Assembly (NCBI GenBank): GCA_018831025.1
Contig: JAHJRB010000091.1
Coordinates: 1 to 8,027, forward strand
DNA: 8,027 nucleotides
DNA from: Nanobdellota archaeon
Lineage (GTDB): Archaea > Nanobdellota > Nanobdellia > SCGC-AAA011-G17 > ARS1403
Reading direction: 5' to 3'
Below are positions 1 to 6,164 of the stretch, piece by piece. The notes beneath the pieces were generated by a model, which was given only the letters and a program-made list of their open reading frames with translations, had not been told where the DNA came from and searched no databases. The position numbers and the translations under genes are program-made. Position 1 is the first letter of the stretch; the number at the start of each line of letters is the position of its first letter.

Positions 1-30
1 AAACCAAATTATCTTATCTATTTTTGACTC

Positions 31-47
31 CACTTTTCTTTAAAGTG
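31..47. repeat. 6-bp inverted repeat just upstream of tRNA-Leu
   Basis: CACTTT (31-36) and AAAGTG (42-47) form a perfect 6-bp stem with a 5-base loop, ending five bases before the tRNA. It could be in the tRNA 5' leader, the end of a transcript arriving from outside the window, or chance. The AT-rich stretch at about 6-25 is where a TATA element for the tRNA would be expected, but I see no convincing consensus box there. Confidence 0.3.
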
Positions 48-51
48 TGAC

Positions 52-134
52 GCGGGAGTGCCAGAGCGGAAAATGGGCTAGGCTTAGGACCTAGTGACTT
101 AGTGTCTACGCAGGTTCAAATCCTGTCTCCCGCA
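52..134 (+). tRNA. tRNA-Leu (anticodon UAG)
   Basis: The cloverleaf folds cleanly by eye. The acceptor stem GCGGGAG (52-58) pairs with CTCCCGC (127-133), and the discriminator is A134. The short D stem is CCA (61-63) with TGG (74-76), and the D loop contains GG. The anticodon stem CTAGG (78-82) pairs with CCTAG (90-94) around the loop CTTAGGA, which puts UAG at 85-87 for reading CUN leucine codons. A long variable arm with a GAC/GTC stem (96-98 with 104-106) marks the type II class, and A at the discriminator fits leucine rather than serine (G). The T arm is GCAGG-TTCAAAT-CCTGT (110-126). There is no intron, and CCA is not encoded, so the 3' end must be added by the CCA enzyme. It is convergent with the long minus-strand operon, whose last stop codon lies only 14 bases beyond. 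Confidence 0.97.
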
Positions 135-136
135 AA

Positions 137-141
137 TTTTT
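137..141 (+). terminator. T-run terminator after tRNA-Leu
   Basis: Five consecutive T residues start two bases after the discriminator base of the tRNA. Short T tracts of this kind stop archaeal RNA polymerase after stable RNA genes. The tract is short and has no hairpin of its own, so this is a plausible rather than a strong call. Confidence 0.45.
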
Positions 142-148
142 CTAAGAA

Positions 149-3100
149 TTATTTACAAATTCCAACAGAATACGCCTTATTAATATCTGCTTCAGCAAAA
201 TTAATCCTAATATTTTCAGTATTACATTGTGTATTTGGAACACACTCTTTAATTTCTTGTTCACAAACATTTGAATTACTGCATTTATATTCAATCACTT
301 TTGTCTTATCTTGATTACATTCATCAGCTTTAACAACATAAGTACTAGTTCTAGCTGAAGTGTCTAAATATTTACAAACACCATAGGTTCCAATAGTATT
401 AGTAGCATCATTATCAAAGCAAACTTTACTACACTTTCCCATACTACAAATTCCCCCATTACCACAATCTTGAGTACTGCTAACACAATTTCCTCCACTA
501 CAATAATAATCTAAAGCCTGATTCCCATTGCATCCATCAGCATTGACCCCATTAACATCAACACAAACACCATCAACATTAAAGTTAACTCCTTCATCAC
601 TATCTAAACACCCGCCTTTTTCTCTATTATAAACTAATATCTTTTTAGTTATCTCACTTATCTTCCCCGCATCATTCCTACATAATTCTCCACCTCCAAA
701 GCTTCTGGGTAAAATTAATTGAACTTTAACATCATAGATCCCTGTACTGGGAGCATTTCCTCCAGTAGGAATATTCCAGACAGTAAATACTCCACTTAAG
801 GCATCATTATAAGTAGTTTCATCCAATAAAGAAAATAATCTAGCGCCAGTAATCTCTGTTTTTACTAAAATTTGTCCAGCACCTGCAGTTCCGCCAGTAA
901 TTCTTAAATCACTTAATCTGATATCCACTTTTTCTCCAGGAACGAATTTCCTAACAACACTATTTATTCCAGTAATCTCACTTCCACTATCAAAATTAAA
1001 ATTACTAAATTGTGAATAACAATTTGTTTGAACAGTCCCCCCTCCTAAAGTAGCAGATGCTTTATTTGGATGTCCATCTTCTCTATATTCTTGATAATTA
1101 TTATATCCATCTTCATCAGGGTCCTCACTTCCATCCCCTTCTCCATTCCCATCACTATCAGGATTATCTGGATTTAATCTATTTTCCTTACCACTAGCAA
1201 TTAAGGCTTTACAATTTGTTTCATCCTCTGGATTTACAAAATTAGATCTTGCTGAATTACAATCATATCTTACTTCCCAATCATCAGGAAGCCTATCCCC
1301 ATCTCTATCGGGAACTGTATCATCAGTAAATAAATCTAAATCACTAAGCAACCCGCCTGAACTTCCCCCGCCAGGAGGATAACATCTTATCCTCTGTGCT
1401 TCTTGAGGTAATTCAAAGCATAACTTAGTATATTCAATATCATCAGTAATTTCAATATAATCAGAGTTAAAATCACCAACATTCTCTAAAATATCATCAT
1501 ATATTGGTCTTTTAGCTCCTGCATCATTTTCTAAATAAACTCTATACCTTAAAGTTTCCTTTCCGGCAACTACCATCCAATAAACTTCATAAGCATATAC
1601 AGGTCTTCCTCCTTCACCCAAATAAGCAACCTTATAATTAAAATTGCTTGAGGTTGTACTTTCTATATTAATCCTATCTAAGTCATGAGAATAAATCCCA
1701 CTTAATTCAGGAACTCTTCTATAAATTGCTATAGAACACATAGTTCTAGCTAAAGAATAATCTTGATAACCTAAAACACCTCTTCCCCCAGAACTTCCAA
1801 CAGTTTTAAGTTCTTGTCCAAAAGTTTTTACATTTTGAATAGCTAAATCTGTCCTTCCTCTGAATCCCTCTGCTTCTCCTGCCTCAATTTGAGCATTAAC
1901 AACATTTTTATTTTGAGGATTATCTTCTTTTGCATCAGATAATATAGATAAGAAACTAAATCCATCCCAAGTTTCAATCTCTTTAATAACAAATTCGCAA
2001 ATTCCTTCCTTAAGATATTGGTCACATTTTCCAATAAATTCTCCAGAGGTCTTAGCTCTCAACATACAAGTTCTCCAATCCATAGCAATAGCTCTTAATC
2101 TATACATATTGATTAACAACCCACTCACACATCCGCAACCAGTACTCAAAATTAAACTATTTTGGATACTTGCATCTTTAGATAATTCTGCAAAGGATTT
2201 ATCACATCCAAAAGGCCTTAGATTCAAAAATCTACACCAAGTTCTAGGACAAACAGTAGCAGCACAAGCAGACCTACCACTTAAAATAAAACTATCTTTA
2301 TATATTCCAATATTTTTAAATCTTTCAGGACCGTACCAAACAAACTTCGCAAAGTCATTAAAACCACCCCAAAAAAAGCTTAATCCTGCTCCGAGAAGAA
2401 CAATACCAACAGCTCTCCAACAATTAGTACTTACAAAACTAAAAATAGTTTCTAAGGTAGGAATCATCTTTTCAGTAGCCCCTATAATCGCATCTGCTGT
2501 ATCAATTCCAGCATCTAAAAACCAACCCGGTGCCTGTAAAGCTAAACTATCTATTGGAACAATAACAGTAAACTCATCAATTTCAGGAGGATAAATAGCA
2601 CTACATCTTCCTGTAGTTCTTTCTCCATCTTCCTCAGTAATTCTTTCCCTGCAAGAATTTATAGTTGCCCTACAAGTAAACTCAATCTCATCAATACCAT
2701 ATTCGTGTCTATAATTAAGAATATTCTTAGGTCTCACTAATTCTTCAGATTGTTGGCTTAGTCTAATAACCAAATCAGAATTCAAATCACTATTGTTTAA
2801 ATCAGAAGTACTTACACTCCCATAGTCCCCTTCAACATATTCCACTCCCTCTCTTTCCAATCTTAATCCAATTCTTCCTCCACTTAAATCTCCTTGAGTA
2901 GCAGAATCCACATCAGGAACAGAAGCTTCGCTCGTTAATATAACTCCCCTCCCATTATCACATCTAAAACTTGCGCTTCTAAATTGAATTCTCTCTCCTT
3001 CAGTCAGGTATTCAGTGTTCATAATAAAATTAATAGGTTGATAAACTCTAATCCCTTGTCTTTGATCTGTTAACCAATTAGCTTCAACAGTTCTAGGTCT

Positions 3101-3463
3101 CATGTCTCCTAGATGCACACTCCAATAATTGCTATAACCTATTAATTGACTCTCACTACAACCAGATCTATCTCCTAAGGTATAGGCATTCTCCCCTTCA
3201 GGAGTTCCAGAGCATAAATCTCCTAGGGTAGTAACTGTACATCCAATTTGAGTAAATCCTACAAAGCCTTCCATCTTAGTATAATCTTCTCTAGGGTCAT
3301 TACAAACCCCATCATTATCATTATCGTAAGCAGACTTGGTTCCGAGAGTCCCACTAGGACTTCCAGCACTTCCTTCAGTAACTGTTTGGGAAGTAACTGC
3401 AAAAGAAACAGGAATTAAAACTATTAAAAAAATACAAAATATCCCTATAAATTTATTTATCAT
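149..3463 (-). CDS. Large secreted, membrane-embedded Cys-rich surface protein with Ca-binding-type repeats
   Basis: This 1104-aa protein is unnamed; its role is inferred from architecture. Residues 1-22 form a Sec-type signal peptide: MINK, a hydrophobic core, then a small-residue end (SFA). An Asp-rich DNDNDG stretch follows (47-52), then a beta-rich Cys-containing region to about 310. Residues 335-366 and 436-454 are hydrophobic, with the intervening loop carrying four Cys (400, 405, 410, 420); a Cys-spaced helical region follows (466-489). A Gly/Ser linker (698-704) leads to Asp-rich motifs at 719-730 and 766-793 that resemble thrombospondin type 3 calcium-binding repeats. The C-terminus (952-1104) is a tandem Cys-rich module. 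About 40 Cys in all suggest an oxidised, extracytoplasmic protein. It starts 1 base after the stop of the 665-aa gene; GGAG at 3474-3477 sits 10 bases upstream of the ATG, a slightly long Shine-Dalgarno spacing. It is the last gene of the operon. An adhesin or anchor for the neighbouring pilin-like proteins is the likeliest role, but this is inference. Confidence 0.85.
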   Translation of the reverse strand: MINKFIGIFCIFLIVLIPVSFAVTSQTVTEGSAGSPSGTLGTKSAYDNDNDGVCNDPREDYTKMEGFVGFTQIGCTVTTLGDLCSGTPEGENAYTLGDRSGCSESQLIGYSNYWSVHLGDMRPRTVEANWLTDQRQGIRVYQPINFIMNTEYLTEGERIQFRSASFRCDNGRGVILTSEASVPDVDSATQGDLSGGRIGLRLEREGVEYVEGDYGSVSTSDLNNSDLNSDLVIRLSQQSEELVRPKNILNYRHEYGIDEIEFTCRATINSCRERITEEDGERTTGRCSAIYPPEIDEFTVIVPIDSLALQAPGWFLDAGIDTADAIIGATEKMIPTLETIFSFVSTNCWRAVGIVLLGAGLSFFWGGFNDFAKFVWYGPERFKNIGIYKDSFILSGRSACAATVCPRTWCRFLNLRPFGCDKSFAELSKDASIQNSLILSTGCGCVSGLLINMYRLRAIAMDWRTCMLRAKTSGEFIGKCDQYLKEGICEFVIKEIETWDGFSFLSILSDAKEDNPQNKNVVNAQIEAGEAEGFRGRTDLAIQNVKTFGQELKTVGSSGGRGVLGYQDYSLARTMCSIAIYRRVPELSGIYSHDLDRINIESTTSSNFNYKVAYLGEGGRPVYAYEVYWMVVAGKETLRYRVYLENDAGAKRPIYDDILENVGDFNSDYIEITDDIEYTKLCFELPQEAQRIRCYPPGGGSSGGLLSDLDLFTDDTVPDRDGDRLPDDWEVRYDCNSARSNFVNPEDETNCKALIASGKENRLNPDNPDSDGNGEGDGSEDPDEDGYNNYQEYREDGHPNKASATLGGGTVQTNCYSQFSNFNFDSGSEITGINSVVRKFVPGEKVDIRLSDLRITGGTAGAGQILVKTEITGARLFSLLDETTYNDALSGVFTVWNIPTGGNAPSTGIYDVKVQLILPRSFGGGELCRNDAGKISEITKKILVYNREKGGCLDSDEGVNFNVDGVCVDVNGVNADGCNGNQALDYYCSGGNCVSSTQDCGNGGICSMGKCSKVCFDNDATNTIGTYGVCKYLDTSARTSTYVVKADECNQDKTKVIEYKCSNSNVCEQEIKECVPNTQCNTENIRINFAEADINKAYSVGICK
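224..610 (-). repeat. Tandem Cys-rich module encoded at the C-terminus of the 1104-aa protein
   Basis: Two diverged protein repeats are visible. Unit 1 has Cys at 952, 967, 978, 988, 993, 1000 and 1006. Unit 2 has Cys at 1015, 1030, 1049, 1061, 1067, 1074 and 1080. Spacings match or nearly match: 15/15, 11/19, 10/12, 5/6, 7/7 and 6/6. Shared features are C-x-D-x-D near the start, G-V-C at the second Cys, and an aromatic-rich D-Y-Y-C or E-Y-K-C in the middle. A further 24 residues end in S-V-G-I-C-K, resembling the start of a third unit that stops early. I recall similar D-S-D-G-G/E-Y-Y-C modules in DPANN secreted proteins, but cannot verify that here. Confidence 0.6.
1085..1309 (-). other. 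Asp-rich, thrombospondin type 3-like calcium-binding segment of the 1104-aa protein
   Basis: Residues 719-730 read D-x-D-G-D-x-x-x-D-D-W-E. Residues 766-793 contain D-N-P-D-S-D-G-N-G-E-G-D, then D-P-D-E-D-G-Y-N-N-Y-Q-E-Y. The D-x-D-G-x-x-D/N-x-x-E pattern is the one that binds calcium in thrombospondin type 3 repeats and related archaeal and bacterial surface proteins. The two motifs bracket a short segment with Cys735 and Cys751, which could form a local disulphide. Calcium binding is a family-based inference. Confidence 0.65.
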
Positions 3464-3464
3464 C

Positions 3465-5462
3465 TTAACTATACTCCGGATCTAACATGGGCCTATAATT
3501 TTCGGTTAAATCTGCCATCTCATATCCTCTAACTAAGTCCTGTACAAATCTAGGCCTTATACCAAATACATTGAAATTAATATTATCATTCAACAAATCT
3601 CCTTCAGTAATATCCAAGACAAATTCTACATGCCCTAAAACAACTTCATTTACTTCTTGGTCTTCAATCTCAATTCCTTGAACATTCTGTCCTTCCAAAA
3701 TCATATTTTCTTTTAAATTCAAATCAATAACCGCATCATATCTTCCAGGAACTAATTTAATCTTATTTTCCTCAGAAGGAGAGTAAATAATGCTAATTCT
3801 CTCATCATATCCTCCAAACTCATTATTTATTTTATTTAATTGTAATATAACATTTTCATTAGTTCTAACATCCCTATTGCCAATAACTTCATTTCTTTCA
3901 TCTAAATCAATAATTTTTATTCCTAGATTTAGTTCTCTATAGGGTTCTAGATTAGCAACTATACTTCTTTCCGGAGCATCTAAGGTATCCAATCTCGTTC
4001 TGTAGATACCATAACCTTCTTTGTCTAATTGAATTTCTCCCCCATAACAAATAGGGAATTTTTCCTTAAACCCAATAGTTCCATCCTCTTTTTCTTTAGT
4101 CTCTCCAACAATGCAACTATTTATCCCACAAATATAATTGATTCTAACTCCGATTAACTCTTCTCCGTTAATATTATCATAAACTTTCACTTCCACATCA
4201 TTACTCAATCTTTGATTTTCCTCACAAAATAATCCTGTCGCATCAATCCTTCTTGGAGTTGTTCCAAAAGCACTTCTCCTCCCATAATTGTCCTCCATAT
4301 AAACTTCTATAGGGAAATTAAAAAGTTCTCCATCCGTTTCCAAAGAAACAACAACAGGATAAAACATTGTATATCTAAAATCATAGCTATTAAAGCAAAG
4401 GTCAGGAGACAGAGGCAATGGTATCCTTAAAACATTAGACCTCATTAGTATTCCTTGTCTAGGCTGAACTTCCAAAACAAAAGGCCATCCTTCAAAAAAG
4501 TTAAACTGTACATTCACATCATCATGATCATTGTTAAACACATTATCAATTATCATAAAATTATAATCTTCGCCATAATCATAGGTTATAGTTTTTTCAA
4601 GTTGAATTTTAGGTGTTTCTATACTAATCCTTCTTCTCAATTCATTTCCTAAACTAATAAAATTATATACTATTGGATTACATTTATAATCAAAAGAAGC
4701 ATAGGGTGCAATACCGCTATCTTTATCTTTAGACCATGCAGAAATCAGATTTAAAACTATAAACTCTATAGGTGCATTCCTCAATTCCCTATCAACTATA
4801 TCATTAGCCATCTCATAAAATTCTTTAATTCTAGAAGATATAGAAACTAAAACATAATTACCTAAATCAAATTCATTTTCCTTTATCTGGACTTTTAAAG
4901 CAGAATTCAATTTTACTTTTACATTATTATTTCCGATATCAACATTAACATCAATTCCATCATCACTAAAAACATACCCTTGTTCTTTGTAAGTCCCAAA
5001 TCCACATTCATCAGCAAATCTACCTTCAATATAATTTTCCAAATCCATCTCCATGCCATTAATAGAAGGAATATTTGTTGTTATTGATTCTCCATATACC
5101 CAATAAGGGATTTTAATATTCTCAGTAAACTGCAGATAAGTTCTTGGATTAGTAGATATTCTATCAGGGAAGGTAATATAACCCCCTTGTAATCCCATTA
5201 TTCTAATTCCGTCTTTGCTTAAATCTTCTATACAACCACTTACATAATTAACAATACCCTGAGCTTGCTCAGGAACAACAGCAGTTTTAAACAAAGTCTC
5301 TTGTATTTTTTCCCTAAATTCTTCACTTCTTAAATAACTAACAGTAAATGCAATCATAACTATTATAATTCCTAAAATAATAAATATCGTAACTTGTCCT
5401 TTTTTCCCTTTTTCCGTGAACGCTTTTCTAAAGGGTTCTTGACCTCTTTTTCCCAGTTTCAT
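3465..5462 (-). CDS. Pilin-signal-anchored beta-rich surface protein, 665 aa
   Basis: I recognise no named gene. The N-terminus carries a long basic leader, then K20-K21-G22-Q23 and a 22-residue hydrophobic segment (about 23-44), matching an archaeal class III pilin-type signal or an uncleaved anchor. The rest is predicted to lie outside the cell. Residues 77-96 contain C-I-E-D ... L-Q-G-G-Y-I, followed by I-P-Y-W-V-Y (118-123); I associate this pairing with a recurrent DPANN family of unknown function. A helical stretch (206-228) precedes a mostly beta half. Residues about 421-500 look like a carboxypeptidase-regulatory/PEGA-type beta-sandwich, and about 505-600 may be a second one. Eight Cys (77, 153, 261, 356, 413, 445, 450, 472) could form four disulphides. 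The ATG overlaps the upstream 48-aa gene's TGA as ATGA, which supports this start. No Shine-Dalgarno sequence is visible, so translation is probably coupled. It is far longer than ordinary pilins (about 100-200 aa). Confidence 0.88.
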   Translation of the reverse strand: MKLGKRGQEPFRKAFTEKGKKGQVTIFIILGIIIVMIAFTVSYLRSEEFREKIQETLFKTAVVPEQAQGIVNYVSGCIEDLSKDGIRIMGLQGGYITFPDRISTNPRTYLQFTENIKIPYWVYGESITTNIPSINGMEMDLENYIEGRFADECGFGTYKEQGYVFSDDGIDVNVDIGNNNVKVKLNSALKVQIKENEFDLGNYVLVSISSRIKEFYEMANDIVDRELRNAPIEFIVLNLISAWSKDKDSGIAPYASFDYKCNPIVYNFISLGNELRRRISIETPKIQLEKTITYDYGEDYNFMIIDNVFNNDHDDVNVQFNFFEGWPFVLEVQPRQGILMRSNVLRIPLPLSPDLCFNSYDFRYTMFYPVVVSLETDGELFNFPIEVYMEDNYGRRSAFGTTPRRIDATGLFCEENQRLSNDVEVKVYDNINGEELIGVRINYICGINSCIVGETKEKEDGTIGFKEKFPICYGGEIQLDKEGYGIYRTRLDTLDAPERSIVANLEPYRELNLGIKIIDLDERNEVIGNRDVRTNENVILQLNKINNEFGGYDERISIIYSPSEENKIKLVPGRYDAVIDLNLKENMILEGQNVQGIEIEDQEVNEVVLGHVEFVLDITEGDLLNDNINFNVFGIRPRFVQDLVRGYEMADLTENYRPMLDPEYS

Positions 5463-5605
5463 TTTTGTTTTGCTGAAGCTTTTTTAAAAGCTTCTACCTT
5501 CTTTCTTATTAATTCTATTATTTCGGTATTCAAATCTCTATTAATTTTAGACTTAAAACTATCCCAAAGTTTTTCATCTTCTATTAGAAGAAGGTACTTT
5601 TTCAT
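5459..5605 (-). CDS. Small putative ribbon-helix-helix (CopG/Arc-like) regulator, 48 aa
   Basis: This short gene encodes 48 residues starting MKKYLLLIEDEKLWDSF. The pattern fits a minimal ribbon-helix-helix DNA-binding protein: a short strand (residues 3-9), helix A (11-21, with a Trp/Phe face), a polar turn N-R-D-L-N (22-26) and helix B (27-41). CopG and Arc are of similar size. Support for a real gene comes from three sides. An in-frame TAA lies three codons upstream, which fixes the ATG as the first start. A canonical TATA box sits 23 bases upstream of that ATG. The TGA overlaps the ATG of the 665-aa gene by four bases. A Shine-Dalgarno sequence is absent, as expected for a leaderless message. 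It probably controls its own operon through the repeats at 5642-5674. The fold is inferred from pattern only, and a small helical protein of other function is possible. Confidence 0.7.
   Translation of the reverse strand: MKKYLLLIEDEKLWDSFKSKINRDLNTEIIELIRKKVEAFKKASAKQK
5475..5494. repeat. Perfect 9-bp palindrome near the 48-aa/665-aa gene junction
   Basis: GAAGCTTTT (5475-5483) and AAAAGCTTC (5486-5494) are exact inverted repeats separated by TT. The palindrome lies in the last codons of the 48-aa gene (encoding E-A-F-K-K-A-S) and 12 bases upstream of the next start codon. In RNA it would form a stable hairpin that could modulate coupled translation, or it may be a protein-binding site. Confidence 0.55.
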
Positions 5606-5628
5606 TGTCTTTTAATTAGACTTTATAA

Positions 5629-5643
5629 TATTTAAATCTTTCT
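5629..5643 (-). promoter_or_regulatory. Archaeal promoter (BRE + TATA box) for the 48-aa/665-aa/1104-aa operon
   Basis: On the minus strand TTTAAATA (5636 down to 5629) is a consensus archaeal TATA box, preceded by the purine-rich AGAAAGA (5643-5637), a fitting BRE. The box centre is about 27 bases upstream of the ATG at 5605. Archaeal transcription starts about 25 bases below the box centre, so the message should begin at or within a few bases of the ATG. This predicts a leaderless transcript and agrees with the lack of a Shine-Dalgarno sequence there. Confidence 0.75.
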
Positions 5644-5674
5644 TAGTTACTTACTTAGTAATTTACTTACTAAG
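5642..5674. promoter_or_regulatory. Candidate operator: repeated CTTAGTwA half-sites upstream of the TATA box
   Basis: On the plus strand CTTAGTTA (5642-5649) and CTTAGTAA (5654-5661) are direct copies 12 bases apart, and TTACTAAG (5667-5674) is an exact inverted copy of the second. The latter pair makes a perfect 8-bp inverted repeat with a 5-base spacer. TTACTTAC also occurs twice (5647-5654 and 5663-5670), 16 bases apart. The cluster abuts the BRE and overlaps the stop codon of the 164-aa gene. Ribbon-helix-helix proteins usually bind such short repeated half-sites, so autoregulation by the 48-aa product is a natural reading. A terminator hairpin for the upstream gene is the alternative, but no T run follows it on the minus strand. 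Confidence 0.5.
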
Positions 5675-6164
5675 AATAACATATCTTTAATCTAAACTCA
5701 TAACCGCCTGGAAATCTTGCAGGACTAGCACTTATTCCTTCTTCACAACCTTCTCCTAAATCTATAAGGGGGGTAGGTTCTCCAGAAACAAATCCTTCAA
5801 ATTTATATTTCTCATTTTCTCTCAAAGTTTTTCCAAAAATATTCTGCAGTAATTCTTCCTCATGACCACAACTATCAGTATTACTATTTACATTATCTAA
5901 ACATCTTCTAAGGAAATCCCTCATAGGAGCTTCTATACTTCCATCCACATTAGAAACAGTAACCTTCATTACAGCATTTAGTAAATTATTAACCCTAAAA
6001 TTACTTCTAAGAGTAACACTGCTTGTATCTTCTTGTTTAATTTTAATAAAAAATAATAATGAAAAAAGCAATAACAATACTATTATAATCAATCCAAATA
6101 TCTCCGCTTGTCCTTTTCTTTTCATTTTTTTGTAAAAATTTTTTTTAAAAGTTTTATTATGCAT
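5670..6164 (-). CDS. Pilin-like single-pass surface protein, 164 aa
   Basis: The function is not known. A Lys-rich leader (residues 1-17) ends in K-R-K-G-Q-A-E, followed by an uninterrupted hydrophobic segment (about 20-41) rich in Leu and Ile: a class III pilin-type signal peptide with predicted cleavage after Gly18. The extracytoplasmic part is about 120 residues with four Cys (88, 99, 140, 162), enough for two disulphides, and ends in a beta-rich tail. An internal Met14 just before K-R-K-G could also be a start, but the strong Shine-Dalgarno sequence at 6171-6178 and the 8-base overlap with the upstream gene favour the ATG at 6164. The stop codon TAG is followed directly by TAA and sits inside the operator-like repeats. 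Likely role, by context: minor pilin or pilin-like subunit of a surface complex. Confidence 0.85.
   Translation of the reverse strand: MHNKTFKKNFYKKMKRKGQAEIFGLIIIVLLLLFSLLFFIKIKQEDTSSVTLRSNFRVNNLLNAVMKVTVSNVDGSIEAPMRDFLRRCLDNVNSNTDSCGHEEELLQNIFGKTLRENEKYKFEGFVSGEPTPLIDLGEGCEEGISASPARFPGGYEFRLKICYS

Noticed and set aside
52..134. tRNA-Ser, because of the long variable arm
   Set aside because: The UAG anticodon and discriminator A identify leucine.
102..314. 70-aa open frame on the plus strand starting within tRNA-Leu
   Set aside because: Its start is inside the tRNA and the rest is antisense to the C-terminal Cys-rich repeats.
1843..2034. 63-aa second frame on the minus strand within the 1104-aa gene
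   Set aside because: Fully inside another gene in an alternate frame; Lys/Leu/Ile-rich composition is expected from AT-rich sequence.
2109..2594. 161-aa open frame on the plus strand, opposite the 1104-aa gene
   Set aside because: It lies wholly antisense to a long coding frame with signal peptide and domains; its translation is low in pattern and shows no domain, and it has no ribosome-binding site or promoter.
149..3463. Dockerin/cellulosome component from the Asp-rich repeats
   Set aside because: The repeats lack the paired 22-residue dockerin arrangement and sit mid-protein; thrombospondin type 3-like repeats fit better.
5394..5615. 73-aa open frame on the plus strand
   Set aside because: It is Phe/Ser-rich shadow sequence antisense to the 48-aa regulator and the leader of the 665-aa gene, both of which have better support.
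5654..5674. Terminator hairpin for the 164-aa gene
   Set aside because: The stem is AT-rich and not followed by a T run on the minus strand, and archaeal termination relies on T tracts; an operator reading fits the repeated half-sites better.
5642..5674. CRISPR-like short repeats
   Set aside because: Repeats are only 8 bases, include an inverted copy, and have no regular spacers.
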